Below are positions 21,784 through 33,225 of a stretch of 64,000 nt of DNA, piece by piece. Each line of letters starts with the position of its first letter. Position 1 is the first letter of the stretch. This stretch comes from Henricia sp. BOLD:AAB3569 (taxonomy: Eukaryota > Echinodermata > Asteroidea > Spinulosida > Echinasteridae): NCBI GenBank assembly GCA_037783545.1, contig JBBELK010000921.1, positions 682,001-746,000 on the forward strand, read 5' to 3'. The position numbers and the translations under genes are program-made. The notes beneath the pieces were generated by a model that was not told the DNA's origin, did not search any database, and was given only the letters and a program-made list of their open reading frames with translations.

Positions 21784-22261
21784 GTGCCAAGCCCTAACCA
21801 GGCAATTGTGTTCAGTTTTGCCACCATTTGCAAGATTGTGCACAAGTTTAAGCTCTGATCATAAAAAAAATACATGTTTTTTTCTCACATGCAGGAAATA
21901 ACACCAAGTTTCGTAACGACAAGTCATGAGATCTTGGGACTTCTTGGGAAAGCATGCACAACCGTGTCCCTTTGCCCTTATACATCATCAGGAAAGTGAG
22001 GGAAACATCAATCTGGACACTGATGAGAACTATATTCTGGTTTTAAGTTCCTGATTTGGACGAATTAAAAAATGCAATAAAGCAAGCATTTCTTTAATTA
22101 AAAATTTTAGGAAATTACATGCGTACATGTACGTACACTCATTTAGCAGTGCTTTACGCAACCGCTTTAGCTTAATTGCTCGGCTCAACCACTGCTAAAG
22201 ATTGCGACCTTTCCTGCGAAGCGCCTGTGTGACATCACTCAACACCAAGCCTGGATGACAC

Positions 22262-22352
22262 TTGCTACGATTGGCCAGATTCGAAGTGGCCAAAATCACC
22301 CTCATTGAAGTGGCGGTGGGGCGAAGTGGTACTAATAGGGCGAATTGACTGT
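22262..22352 (+). repeat. Degenerate GGGGCGAAGTGG repeat, copy 1
   Basis: Irregular recurrences of GAAGTGG and GGGGCGAAGTGG, ending in GGGCGAATTGACTGTAAA. It resembles 43940-44048, which ends GGGCGAAGTGACTGTAAA. Confidence 0.6.
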
Positions 22353-22474
22353 AAAGCTATACAATTTACTTGATTTCTTGCAGTAAGCTCCTTTCAAGTA
22401 TCATATTTGCATCGTTTGATAAAGTCCGTGTCCTAACTTGAGTTTTGTTACAACGAGACTGGTGATTTTGAAAT

Positions 22475-22672
22475 ACTTTATTTATTTTTATTTATTTATT
22501 CACCACATCCAACAGCGGAGGGACCGCCAATTACAGGAATGGGAGCAAGTGTGGTTGAGTGCCTTGCTCAAGGGCACCACAACCCGTCACGGCCAGGAAT
22601 CGAACCTACATTCTAGTACTAGCACAGGAACTTAAGTTCGACGCACTAGACCGCTCGGCCATAACACCCTAC
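22475..22672 (-). mobile_element. tRNA-derived SINE, copy 2
   Basis: Reverse orientation of the SINE at 11008: A/T-rich tail at 22475-22499, then CAACAGCGGAGGGACCGCC, B box complement GGAATCGAACC, and head complement CCGCTCGGCCATAA near 22651-22664. Full length with intact A and B boxes. Confidence 0.9.
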
Positions 22673-22756
22673 TTGTACAGAAAAATGTTTATTTTCCTTG
22701 TCGCTGGTAAGGGGTCGTCCATAAAGTACATACGCATGAAATGCCAACTTTGTAGA

Positions 22757-22821
22757 CACCCCCCGCTCCCCCTCCCCCTCCCCCTCCCCCTCCCCCTCCC
22801 CCTCCCCCTCCCCCTCCCCCC
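22757..22821. repeat. (CCCCCT)n, G-quadruplex-prone on the minus strand
   Basis: About ten CCCCCT units; the minus strand is (AGGGGG)n. Confidence 0.92.
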
Positions 22822-22829
22822 CGTACGCA

Positions 22830-24917
22830 AAATTAGTAACGTCACCCATATATACTTTAATGTTTGGTGTACGCATTGGCTATATATGACCCCCCTCTGC
22901 CCCTCCGTGCATACACACTTTATGGATTGCCCCTACATGGTATTACAGTTTGGCCGGTAACACTGCTGCAGTTAGTTTGGGGTCCAGGGTTCGATTCAAG
23001 TTTGTTTCCTCAAGTCTTCATGGTCGCCGCTGTTCTTGATTCGGACTGACTCAGAACCAGACTAAGTCGGACCAAGACCGAGTAGGACCTATGCATGACC
23101 GAGTTATCCGAATAAATGAATTTTACAAATGAATTTTATTTTTTACAGTAACTTTTATAATGAACATTTTAAAAAATCCTAAATTTTAAAAAGTGGCAAC
23201 AACCTGACTTGGTCCAAGTCAGCCAGGGTTCGGCTCGACTCAAAACCCAGACTTACTGTACACGAACAGACTTTTTGCCAATGGAATATAATTGTAATAA
23301 TCATAGTTCCTTTAAAAATATTAGAAAACACTTATTGGTCATTGCTTCTTTCCTTGTGTACAAAATATACAGACAGACTGAATTTTGTTTTCACATACTA
23401 TTCCTTTTAGGTTTTCTCGTCAAATATTGCACTAACCGATGCTTGATGAGTCATTTGAAAGAAAACAAATATGATCAACTTTTTAACCCTTCCTCGTGTG
23501 TTTTGCACACACGGTCTGAAGACATGGTCAATTATTCAGTTCTTTCCCAAGAGGGGAAGTCAAATGACTAGGAGGACGAGTTGTCCGTAGCGGGTACGAG
23601 TTCTGTTTGGCTTTCCAAACTTTGAAAAAGAAAAATGAAATCTCACGTTCTGCCCAAACACCATTTGAACTACTTGCTACTCTATCTCCACCAAAATATA
23701 TGAAATATATTAACCTCTAAAATTTAGTGTTTTTCTTACTCTAACACGTTCGCTTTTAAGAAAATAATGAATCTCCAAAACGTCGCTGGTAGCGGTTGGT
23801 AGTAGCGGAAGCACGGTTCAGTGCAGGCCGCATGGACAGCCCGCACAGCCCGCGAAGCGGACATGATGACGGCTGCATGTGGGCAATTCCCGGACTTTTT
23901 GGAATCCCGTTTTCGTGCACTCGCTATAGGTGCTGTCACGGACCTTGCTTTCCCCTTAAACCTTTCTGTAAACGTGGGATCCCTCTTCAGTTTCTCTCTA
24001 TCGTTGATGGAGTCTTGGGTGAAGTCCTGGGTGAAGTGTGCCGAAGAAATTTGGTAAGTTTTGCTGAGCAAAAATTCCGCTCGGGTGTTGTTGACCGAAA
24101 AGACATATCGCACATTCTTTCTTTGGAGATCGCAGATTTTCGCAGTGCTACCACCAACAAGGCACGAAGCTAGCATTTTATTGATATCCAAAATGAATTC
24201 AGTGTAACAACCACTGGGAAAATACACCGAAAACTTGTGAAAAGAAAACGACTATATGAGTGTGTTTGTGCATGCATAAAGCATGCAACTTGCTTTGCAA
24301 CTAGTGACTGTCTCATACGTATGACGTGCGGGGTCAATGCATATCATTATGACGTCATCACCCCGTTTTCATTTTGGCCTGTTGCCGGTTGACGAACACG
24401 GTCTAGTTTTTCATTTTTCTCTCTAACATAAAGTCAGCAATGAAGATAAGAAAAACGCAACTTTATTAAATAACATCTGTTTTATAAAATAACTTTCTTC
24501 GTCGCCAAATAGCTCCAAGCTTTCAATCCCACTTTAAGGCTGTGCTTTACAAGCGCCAGTATAGCGCCCTCACAGTGCTCGCGCCATCGATGCGCCTGTA
24601 TAGCGCCCTCTTCCCGGTGAGCTGAAACCACAGCCCTTTTCGCATTTATTCGAATTGTTAACTTTTTCTTTATATTACGGGTGATTTCGCCCGTAAAAAA
24701 TATGATCGCTGATTGGCTACCGGTGATGTCATCATTGTCTCAAAATATTAAGTCGATAACAAAAGTATGCCTCATCGATACGCAATACGGTGGAGGTGGT
24801 ATCCATGGTGGTATTAAACGGTCGAGTTGACGGTAGGACAGAAATTGGATTTCTAAAATTGCCATATCCGTATAAATGTGCCTAAACCTAGAGCTGAGAG
24901 GCGGACGCCAAGTCGGC
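22830..24917. other. No gene identified; one unrecognised long frame
   Basis: A minus-strand frame of 163 residues (24227-23736) and a plus-strand frame of 125 (23796-24173) overlap; neither shows a domain. A GTAAGT-type donor (TTTG|GTAAGT at 24054) follows a plus-strand open stretch. A short relic of the dispersed repeat described at 29770 (AAATATGATCAACTTTTTAACCC) lies at 23468. Confidence 0.35.
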
Positions 24918-25125
24918 AAATGCTGCAAAGGGGAAAAATCATCAGGGATTCCCTTCATGGCGAGGGAGTCCGTGTAAAGTCCCCCGTACGTGTAGCACGC
25001 TCTCCCCCAACCGCGCCGTGGCTATACGGCGCGTGTTGCATTGCGAGCTAGCGTGGAGCGCGTACTCGGACTTTCCATTACAAAGGGAATCCCCGATGAT
25101 TTCTCACATTTGCACCATTTCTGTT
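24918..25125. mobile_element. Foldback element, about 200 bp
   Basis: AAATCATCAGGGATTCCCTT (24936) and its near reverse complement AAGGGAATCCCCGATGATTT (25083) lie about 150 bases apart in inverted orientation, with further pairing on the outer side (GCTGCAAA / TTTGCACC). Non-coding; a MITE is the simplest reading. Confidence 0.65.
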
Positions 25126-25441
25126 TCGGGACATGTTTGTCAGTATGTTTGATATGTATCAAAGAAAAAGTGGCGAGAGGTTAATTCTTGAACTCTTTTT
25201 AGTTTTCGTGAAAATTAGTAAAAATGTTGCCTCATCATACGTGCACACTTTGTTGAAGGCGTTACAGAGTTGTGGCCATTTAAATGGCCGAAAAAGGGAT
25301 TTTTTTTTCCATTTGCTCAATTACAATCATGGTATAAAAGTACTGCCATACTTTGGATGTTTACAATAGTAAACAATTTTAATCAGTATATTTACTGCAT
25401 GAATTGTTAATACATGTATATTTCCTCTTTTTTTTGAGTCA

Positions 25442-25486
25442 ACAGAGTCGTATTCACTGGCACAAAGCGTATCTGAGCTCTGAGGT
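25442..25486 (+). other. Weak candidate micro-exon
   Basis: TTTTTTTTGAGTCAACAG then 39 open bases (SRIHWHKAYLSSE) then GAG|GTTTGT. Acceptor good, donor moderate, no homology known. Confidence 0.15.
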
Positions 25487-25631
25487 TTGTATCAGGTATT
25501 GAGGTAAGCTGTTTACAATAGTGGTTGCCATAGAAACGTGAGTAATTACTTGTTTGCAGAATTGACTGTAACGGGGACTAATCATACATTTTCAGTTCTG
25601 TGAACTAATGGAAAAGTAGTGTGTTCAGTTA

Positions 25632-25777
25632 AAATTTAAATGAAACTGTGATTAAATTTAATGAGTTAATTTTGTATACCAATTTTCTAGTAAAGTATTA
25701 CATGTACTTCACTAGAAAATTGGTAAACACTAATTTATTTAAATAACTCATTAAATAAAACCATTTCATTCAAATTA
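25632..25777. mobile_element. Long hairpin (foldback MITE), about 146 bp
   Basis: The centre (25677-25725) has 21-bp arms, TACCAATTTTCTAGTAAAGT against its complement with one mismatch, around TTACATG. The outer parts pair further: TTTAATGAGTTA on the left against TAACTCATTAAA on the right, and AATTTAAATGAAA against TTTCATTCAAATT. A hairpin of this length could also be transcribed as a small-RNA precursor; there is no evidence for that here. Confidence 0.8.
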
Positions 25778-25799
25778 AACAAAGTTGTAAACTAATTTA

Positions 25800-26557
25800 A
25801 ACTGCTATCTCTTGGGATACTAATATCACAGAAGAGTTGTTTTCAATTTCTTACAGACTAACATCTCGGACTCCTTCCATTTTCAAGATGACTTCAGGGT
25901 GGAATAGCTGATCTTGGAAAAGAATGGTTGCCATGAAAACGGACATGAAGTTTCTGTTTCAAAACAGCCCGTTTACTATATTTCGTGGCATAAAAAGGCT
26001 GGGATATTGCTATTTTCTATATTTTACAGTACATTGTCTATTTCTGGTTGATATTTAGATGTCACAACTAAACTGTCTGGGAGATCAGTATTGTATTTTT
26101 GAAGTTGTCATGGAAACTGAAAAATATAGTAATTACGCATTATACACATTACATGTAGTATACGAGAAAAAACTTCTTGTCAAGACTGTCTTGACCAAAA
26201 TGAATGTAGGCCTAGTTTATTTGATTTTTTGGTCTATACAATCCATATCTGACCACCAAAAGTTTATCTTGCTAAACCATTTAAAATTGCAAGTTGGATG
26301 ACAAACAAAAATGCAAATTAGTGGGAGAACTGTAAGTTTTTGAAAATAAAATTGACTTGTCCGACAGGTTTTGTACATAGATAATTTTGTTCAATATTCT
26401 TGATTTTAAAAAATGCAATTCCTACTCATCATTTTACAAGTTTGCATGAAAGCTATATAAACTGGCAAACCAAAAGAAAACATCGACATTTTAAAAAAAG
26501 AAGCCGTTTTCTCAACTGAAACGCTTAAAAACTGCATGCCGCGCCACCGTACTATAT
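25800..26557. other. No gene recognised
   Basis: AT-rich, no domain-bearing frame. Confidence 0.45.
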
Positions 26558-26725
26558 GACCAAACGTAGTCTTTGTGAAAGACGGTCTAACGTTGCTTGG
26601 TTCGTGTGGACAGGGAACTAGTTTATGCGCCGTACGTGCGGTCGATATTGCACTGTGTGGACAGGGAACTAGTTTATGGGTAGTGTTTGTAAGACCGTCT
26701 TTGGAATCTCTTCACGTGTCACGTG
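26558..26725 (+). mobile_element. GGACAGGGAACTAGT element, copy 1 (with an internal duplication)
   Basis: Outer parts are inverted (GTGAAAGACGGTCTAACG / GTAAGACCGTCTTTGG). The core TGGACAGGGAACTAGTTTAT occurs twice, at 26607 and 26658, so one 51-bp block is duplicated. An inverted relative is at 31070-31220. Confidence 0.75.
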
Positions 26726-27600
26726 GTTTGCTCGCGAAATTCCGAGCACATTCCTACGTGACGTAATGATTAGCATATCCTGTTTCCGAATGTACGGCGT
26801 GTGAAGGTCGTGTACCCTGTACCTCGAAGTAGTTGTACTGTATGCCTATACAACTCTATACAACTCTATGACTGTATGCAAGACTTTCCACACGACGTAA
26901 CAAAAAAGTACGATAAACAAAAATGTACGTCCGTGGTGATTTTGAGGATTTATGATGGCGGATCTTCACCGTGTTAACAGAAGCGACGAGGATTATATCA
27001 AAAGACAGACAGTTTAGCAAAGGATGCAGGTACTTCTTAGCGGCGTAGGTGCAAGATTTGAAGAAAGGTAGGAATGCTGTAAAATGATGGTGTTTACAAA
27101 ATATCCGCATATGCTGAAGGAGAATTGTAACGAACGACATGTTTGCATAGGCCATGGAGGAAGAAATCATGGAAATGTTTCTTCCTCCATGCATAGGCCT
27201 ACACACATGACACACTACACATGCTACATGATGCAGATTCACTCGCATCGTGGTAAAATTTTACTGAAATGCCTGCACTACATTTGTCTTAAGTTATTAC
27301 GGCATAATATCACCAAAACGTGAAATTCCGTTAAGAAATCGTAATTTTATTGTGGAAATGTTAATGATTTCGGAAAGAATTGGGAAGTTGATCACGGCTT
27401 CAGACCTTGCGTGCATACTGCTTGCAAAACATATGAGACAAGTTTGTAAATTTCTAAGGGATTCCTCGCAAAATGTTAAATTTTGCCACTCGAAATGTTG
27501 TTAATTTCCCATTAAATATGCACATTCCAATGCTAGATCTGAGATGATTCATTTTAAAGAAAACAATTATGATAAACTTCCCAAATCTTGTCACGGCGAC
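26726..27600. other. No gene recognised; one hairpin
   Basis: Near 27152-27195, CATGGAGGAAGAAA pairs with TTTCTTCCTCCATG around an 11-base loop. Otherwise non-coding. A dispersed-repeat relic begins at about 27354. Confidence 0.45.
27354..27570 (+). repeat. Dispersed repeat family R1, partial copy
   Basis: Shares with 29770-30470 and 37040-37370 the phrases GGCTTCAGACCTTG, AAAACATATGAGACA, GCACATTCCAATGCTAGAT and AATTATGATAAACTTC. Confidence 0.7.
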
Positions 27601-27601
27601 G

Positions 27602-27760
27602 ACCCTCCTGAGTTTGTCCTCCAGATGGGGGGCTGGGGGAGGGGGTGGGGTGGACAAGGTGGGGTGGGGTGGGGTGGGGGTGGGGTGGGGTGGGGGTGGG
27701 GTGGGGGGTGGACAATATAGCCATGTGGGGAAACGCACATAGCAGCTAACTAACAGGAAA
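27602..27760. repeat. Repeat shared with 63515-63580, split by a G-rich microsatellite
   Basis: TTTGTCCTCCAGATGGG at the left and CATGTGGGGAAACGCAC at the right also occur close together near 63517-63570. Here about 75 bases of GGGGT repeat separate them. Confidence 0.65.
27625..27712 (+). repeat. (GGGGT)n, G-quadruplex-prone
   Basis: A run of GGGGTGGGGT-type units, many G4 tracts in a row on the plus strand. Confidence 0.92.
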
Positions 27761-27949
27761 GCAACATAGCATGGGCTCTATTTGTTCACACTTCCAATCT
27801 GGAGGACAAACCGGTTAAATTTGGTCTGCAGGAAACACGTTTTAGCAATGAAAATATTTCAAGTGTTTGCTTGAAAACACTTTAATTATGTCATGCTCCA
27901 TTGCATTCTAACCATTTCTTTCACTTTCGTTTCTCTTTTTTCTCCTCAG

Positions 27950-28024
27950 ACCCACAAATTAGCAGAGTTTCAATAAAGTACGGTACAGAAGATGGAATCT
28001 CTGTCGGCAAAGTATTTCTGCGAG
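27950..28024 (+). CDS. Candidate 75-bp internal exon, product not recognised
   Basis: A strong acceptor (TCTCTTTTTTCTCCTCAG) and a donor CGAG|GTAAAA bound 75 bases in which only one forward frame is open: PQISRVSIKYGTEDGISVG then KVFLRG. That frame is phase 1 at both ends, a symmetric exon as used for modules of extracellular proteins. I do not recognise the peptide. It lies on the same strand as the Ig and SAMD3-like exons, but nothing links it to either gene. Confidence 0.4.
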
Positions 28025-28878
28025 GTAAAATTTGTTGTAATTTATAATCTTTTCTTTAACAAAAATTCCAATGTCACAAGATAGCAGTCAATCCACCCAT
28101 GATGTCACACACAAACCCCGGGCACAAACCCATGTTGAGCATTTACTGGTATTTCCTTTTGCAGTCTCTGTACAGGGGAACAGTGACAATAATCACATAA
28201 TTATTAATACAAGATCCACCTTATAAGAAGCTTTTCATGCTGATATTACAAAAAAAAAGTTAAAACGGGGCACTTTTGCCGACACAAGTGTTCAGTTCAG
28301 CTTTATGCATGAACAACTCGTACCTGTTTGAAACAGTGTAGTAGAGACCAGACCTGTGGAAAATGCTGTGTCCTTGATGAGTCACGGGGGGAAATGAATT
28401 TAGTAATTACAATTAAACGCCGTTTTAGACAGATTCTTACCAAATTCTCACGATTTACTATCGTATGCGATTCTTTTGCTTTTTTCTTCAGAAAATGAGG
28501 AATAAGATTGACCTCCATCTACACGGGATTCTCATCAGTCCGTATACTTCGCGACTACTTGCGGCTTCTCCCAACAGAAGAGTGTGCAATCCTTTGTCTC
28601 CACGCTTTGTTCTTCTTTTAATGTAAAATGTCCTGTTGCTGCTTCGTGTCTGGGGTTACCATATTTGATGAATAATGGAAAATTAAAGCTACACAAGACT
28701 TTTTATTTCAAATGTCCTGCAGCTAGCTGCACGACTTTGTGACTTATGTCAATTGCAACGGACAGCCACACACAAAACAGTAGTCTTTAATCAGAATGAA
28801 TTAGACTGTATTGAAGCCTTGCTTGACAAATTCTCTTTTGAGCATGTAATCGGCTACATGTAAGTACATGTACACTCC
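28025..28878. other. No gene recognised
   Basis: AT-rich non-coding sequence. Confidence 0.45.
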
Positions 28879-28881
28879 ATG

Positions 28882-28973
28882 CACTATGAACATCTAACAA
28901 TGGAAATTGGGCACACACCATTGTTACTAACAATGGGGTTACAATGAACATGTACATGTTTTTGCTCATAGTG
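28882..28973. mobile_element. 92-bp MITE with 3-bp target duplication ATG, family M1
   Basis: Begins CACTATGAACATC and ends GCTCATAGTG, a 10-bp terminal inverted repeat with one mismatch, flanked on both sides by ATG (28879-28881, 28974-28976). The same family is at 37403-37497 with TTA duplications. Three-base duplications fit a PIF/Harbinger origin. Confidence 0.8.
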
Positions 28974-29281
28974 ATGGTGTATTCACATAACATGGAGGCC
29001 TAATTGAAAGGTACAACTTCCATGCAGATGTACATGTAACTAGGACAGTTCTTTAATAATCATGAATGAACCTACATGTTGAAATTTTGAGCAAACTGTC
29101 CAAGGAGGGAATAGACACATTTTGTGCCCTTGTAAAAGTGCCCAATTTCATGGTGATGCTTGGCTTACTGATGTCATGAGATTAGCTAGTGGATTTTGAA
29201 AGTTCATTTTTCTGAGCTATAAAGGTACATGTACATGTATATTCCTGCTTAAACTTAAAGAGCAGAATGAATTTGGGCCAT

Positions 29282-29406
29282 GGGGTCAAAGACTTGCGAC
29301 GTGTCACAAGTATACCAAATCCATCACATCTCGCAACGGGTTCAGCGAGTTCCGATGGATTTGGCTACTTTTGCGACACGTCACAATTCTTTGTGATATC
29401 AACCCC
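29282..29406. mobile_element. 125-bp foldback element
   Basis: TGCGACGTGTCACAAGTAT...CCAAATCCATC on the left pairs with GATGGATTTGG...TACTTTTGCGACACGTCAC on the right; outer GGGGTCAA / ATCAACCCC also pair. No frame. Confidence 0.75.
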
Positions 29407-29754
29407 TGCTCCTATATAGAAAAGCGTACATGTAAACAAAATTTGACAGTTTGAGTCCACTGGGAAGCATGCCTCCAACTACACGAAATAAATGCTACTG
29501 TACATAACAATTGAACTCTGACCAAGTTTTTGTTTATTCTTTACATGTATAGTCATCAGTGCTTGGAACAATTATTTTTTTGGAAAGACAAGTAAATTCA
29601 TAAGAGTGCCTGCATTGATATAGCAACACAGCAAGCTGTATTAATAACGTCACTTATAAGATTTGTACTAATTATTAGTACTATAGTAAAACAATATGCT
29701 TATCACAAGAAAATGTTTATGCCCTATCTTTCAATCATTGCTTTCATTCCTTAG

Positions 29755-30500
29755 GTTTAAAGACATGATTGGTAAACTTTCAAAAATGGTACCAAACGCA
29801 TTACAGAACTATAGTATGCCTTTTAAAATTTCACTCGGCCATAATTCAAAACCCTTTAAAATACATGCATGGTTTTTGTGTTGAATAAATGGTAAATAAT
29901 TCATTTGCAAATTGTCAACAAAAAAAACAAAAAACTATCGGGCAATTTCTCGCACGAAGGTACCGGATCATGGCTTCAGACCTTGTGTGCAAAACATGCG
30001 AGACAGGCTGAACAAATGCATGGTTTTTGTGTTGAATAAATGGTAAATAATTTATTTGCAAATTGTCATCAACAAAATAGTTGGCAATTTCTCATAATAA
30101 GGTACCAGTACCCGAAAGAATTGAGAAGGTGACCATGGCTTCAGACCTTGTGTGCAAAACATATGAGACAGGCTGAACAAATGTGTTTTTTCCCAAAATC
30201 TTAAATTTTTGCCACTTGATATAGACCCCTTGCACGGCGGCCATGACAGAGGGCAGGTTTTTATATTTAAATGTGTGACAATAGATCCATCAAGTGCATA
30301 CTCGTGCATGATGCAATGTGACCAGGTGATGCCTTCTGTCATGGCCGCTGTGCAAGGGGTCTATTTTTTCCCATCAAATCTGCACATATTACAATGCTAG
30401 CCGAGTCATTTTGTTTTTAAAGAAACAATTATGATCAACTTCTCAACCCTTTTAATCCAATGGTATTATTTTATATGAAAAAGGAAAGAATTTACAAGTC
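29755..30500 (+). repeat. Dispersed repeat family R1, longest copy, with a tandem duplication
   Basis: Starts with GGTAAACTTTCAAAAATGGT, continues with TTTCACTCGGCCATAATTC, then a segment duplicated in tandem (CATGGTTTTTGTGTTGAATA at 29868 and 30018; GGCTTCAGACCTTGTGTGC in both), then GATCAACTTCTCAACCCTT. A 142-bp MITE has inserted at 30222. Related pieces lie near 23460, 27354, 35490 and 37040, all on this strand. Family unknown; no coding part seen. Confidence 0.75.
30222..30363. mobile_element. 142-bp MITE with TA ends nested in repeat R1
   Basis: TAGACCCCTTGCACGGCGGC at the left and its near-perfect reverse complement at the right (33-bp arms, 2-3 mismatches). It is flanked by and ends in TA, as mariner-type insertions do. 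The uninterrupted R1 copy at 37240 lacks it, so it inserted after R1 spread. Confidence 0.85.
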
Positions 30501-31069
30501 AACTTCATCTAGGCCTACTTACTAACTTTTGTCCAAATTAAAATATAATCGTCATTTCTTCCTGCCAAATTTGTTTTTCTATCAGATCTGCACCTAATGA
30601 CGGCTAACATTGGTTATTTAGTAATTTTGTCAAGGAATAGTGATGTCCGACTTGTAAATTCTTACTCGTTAAATCATAGAGCAAGGTTAAATCAACAGAG
30701 GAAGGAAAACATTTATCGTTGCTGCATGGCCCAGTTTCCGGACACGGTTCGAATTTTTTAATTTTGTAAAATGTCCTTCGTCTCTCCTAATTTTGATTAG
30801 CCCCTGCTTCTGGCGGTCATTATTTTATACTCAGAAATCTATAGAAGCAAACCTAAAAAAGTCCAACGACGAACGTTTTACGCTGCCGACTTGGGGAGCA
30901 CATCGGTACATTCGTAGGGCGTACAGTGCGCTTCCGTACGTCCATATCCGTAAGAGTATGTCACCAGTCTTGCATCATTATTCATGAGCAATGATATCAT
31001 CTTTGCGATTGGGCGATTCCAAAATGACCTTCGTTTCAATATGTATGTTCAGGTCAAAGTCCCTGGTCT
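30501..31069. other. No gene recognised
   Basis: Non-coding, average composition. Confidence 0.45.
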
Positions 31070-31220
31070 CACGTGACAGGTGAAGAGATTCCAAAGACTG
31101 TCTTACAGACTGAACCCAATGGCACATAAACTAGTACCCTGTCCACACGGTGCAATGTCGACCACGCAGTACACAAACCAAGCAACGTAAGACAGTCTTT
31201 CACAAAGACTAGACCAAACG
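31070..31220 (-). mobile_element. GGACAGGGAACTAGT element, copy 2 (inverted relative to copy 1)
   Basis: Reverse complement of 26558-26725 at roughly 85-90% by eye, with one core (GGACAGGGTACTAGTTTATG) instead of two, so the doubling in copy 1 happened after they separated. Confidence 0.75.
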
Positions 31221-32480
31221 CCGTGCGCGGACGGCCAACAGCCCATGTAGAGCTAGCTAGCTAGCTAGACACGCACTGAAATAGCGGCGAGTCACGTAGA
31301 CAGCATCCTGAGATCTCAGGGAATTTCCACTATGCGAAGCGACGTGACAATACCCTGAGGAAATACACGCAAATCTGTGGAGCGAGCCGGCTGTTGTCTT
31401 GAGCCAGCTCACGCCCGAGTCATTTTGATGTAATTTAATCAATTCGGTCATGTTATGCCGAAAAGAAACAATTTCTATACTTTCCAGAAAGTGTATTGGG
31501 TTCCGTTCCTTATGACTGTCCCATTCCTACCAAACTTTCAAACGACGAACCTTATTTACTCCGCAGTTGTTCACATTAATAACAGGGATGCATGCTGACG
31601 AATGTAATGGAACGGATTCCCCAGTATGCTTTAAATAGCAGCCAATCGCCGACGCGGACAACGGCCAGCATTACCGAGTACATTTGAACGCCTGCAATCG
31701 TGCTACAATGTACTGCAAGCGTCCTGATTGGTCCAGCAGAGGCGACAAGATTTCTGTCGCTAGTCCCACCGCCAAATGGGGCCTTTTTCAACAGGGCCAC
31801 TGTACGCAGGAGTAAAGGGGCACTGTTGCAAGAGGATGCGTAGACAGTAGGGCCTACTAACAGTAGCCGACCGCATGACGGTGGGCTATATGTACGGTCA
31901 TGTGGCATGTCCCGCTCAAATGCGCTACCACTATACCAGTCTGTGTTTCAAATCCAACATTCCAAGGGTATTTATACCCTGAAATTTCTAAAAATGGACG
32001 CTAGTTTCTTGTATATGCGATATAAACCGTGGAAATGGCAGCAGGGAAAATGCAATATTTTTCGTGATTTTTCTCGAACACGAAACATTTGCGATGGAAA
32101 TGTATGTAAATATTCATATTCTAAAATCATCCAAGCCATCGATTCCAATAATTATTTTCGTTAAATTCCAGTTGTGACCTAAAGTAAAAAAATACCGAGT
32201 TGACTTCAGTTGAACGCACGGTCGAGTTGGTACAACGGTGGAGTTGGTTCGAGTTGACTTGCGCCAATGTGGCGATAATCGATACCATCGATAAGGTACA
32301 ATACGAGAGGGCGGTGCTACCTCCGGATTTCTATGGCGACACGCTTATGATTGACATAAAAACTTTGCACAAGCATTATGCGATATGCGCAAAGACGGGG
32401 TTTCGGAAAAAATACACCAGCCACTAGACTTGACCAAGTCCGACTTCGAATAATTTGTAATGTTGGCGCAAGAGGGCGCG
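31221..32480. other. No gene recognised
   Basis: Contains a (GCTA)n stretch at 31253-31270. Near 32215-32262 the word GGTCGAGTTGGT and a variant occur, as in the foldbacks at 33226 and 47414. Confidence 0.45.
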
Positions 32481-32598
32481 TAGACTTGGTTCCAAGTCCG
32501 AGATCCTGTTTTGTTTTCCGTTTCCGATTTTTGAAATGTATGGACAGGGAACTAGTCTATTTCGGTTCAGTATCTCGGACTTGGGAATCCTGCACGCC
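32481..32598 (+). mobile_element. GGACAGGGAACTAGT element, copy 3, 118 bp
   Basis: Near-identical (one difference in 118 by eye) to the reverse complement of 36221-36338. Internal inverted arms TTCCAAGTCCGAGAT / ATCTCGGACTTGGGA enclose GTATGGACAGGGAACTAGTC. Confidence 0.85.
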
Positions 32599-33225
32599 AG
32601 CTACATTCATATATTCACCAGTTGGATTTACATACAGCGCGGTTTCCGTAGCGACGGCCAATTGGAACGTATACAAATCCGGGTGGTCGGGTCTATAAGC
32701 TTCACAGGTAAGATGCGGTTTACCATTTTTGCAGCCTTCTTTCTAATACTGTTTCTGTGGTTTGTTGTTATGAAGAACTAGTGCCATAAGCATGAAATGT
32801 TGTAATATTTTGAATGGAAATAAAAATAAAACGTACTCCTGACACTTACTCGTGTCAAATTACACATCAGTTACCTTTTGATAGAATGGAATAGTCGCTT
32901 TGTAATCCTCTCAGTGCATGTATTTTAGCGCAACTGCTGTTGCGAACATGGGTGCGATAAACTTGTTTTCAAGGCAAATGCCGAGACCAAAACGCGAAAA
33001 AAAAGCAGGTACCAGGGTACATGTATTCATGGTATTTGTCAAAACTGGGGACACGCAACAGCAGAACCTTTCTGATGACAAAATCTACTGTTGCAGTATA
33101 TTCTTTTGAAGCGGTTTGAGAGTGATCGTTACCGATTTGCCCGGCCGATTTGATAACGTGTGGCCCCAGCGAGCTCCCCGGCCCCGCACCCGTGCAAATG
33201 ACGAGGCGACCGTCATGACCGTTTG

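Noticed and set aside
21637-21858. Downstream exon of the SAMD3-like gene (AHSSP repeats)
   Set aside because: The frame is open because of a 15-bp repeat; no acceptor in the needed phase and no family motif.
22646-22876. Glu-Gly repeat protein on the minus strand
   Set aside because: Translation of the (CCCCCT)n microsatellite.
23736-24227. 163-residue minus-strand gene
   Set aside because: No domain, overlapped by another frame on the other strand, no splice or start support. Left as unresolved rather than called a gene.
27454-27738. Pro-rich protein on the minus strand
   Set aside because: Translation of the (GGGGT)n tract.
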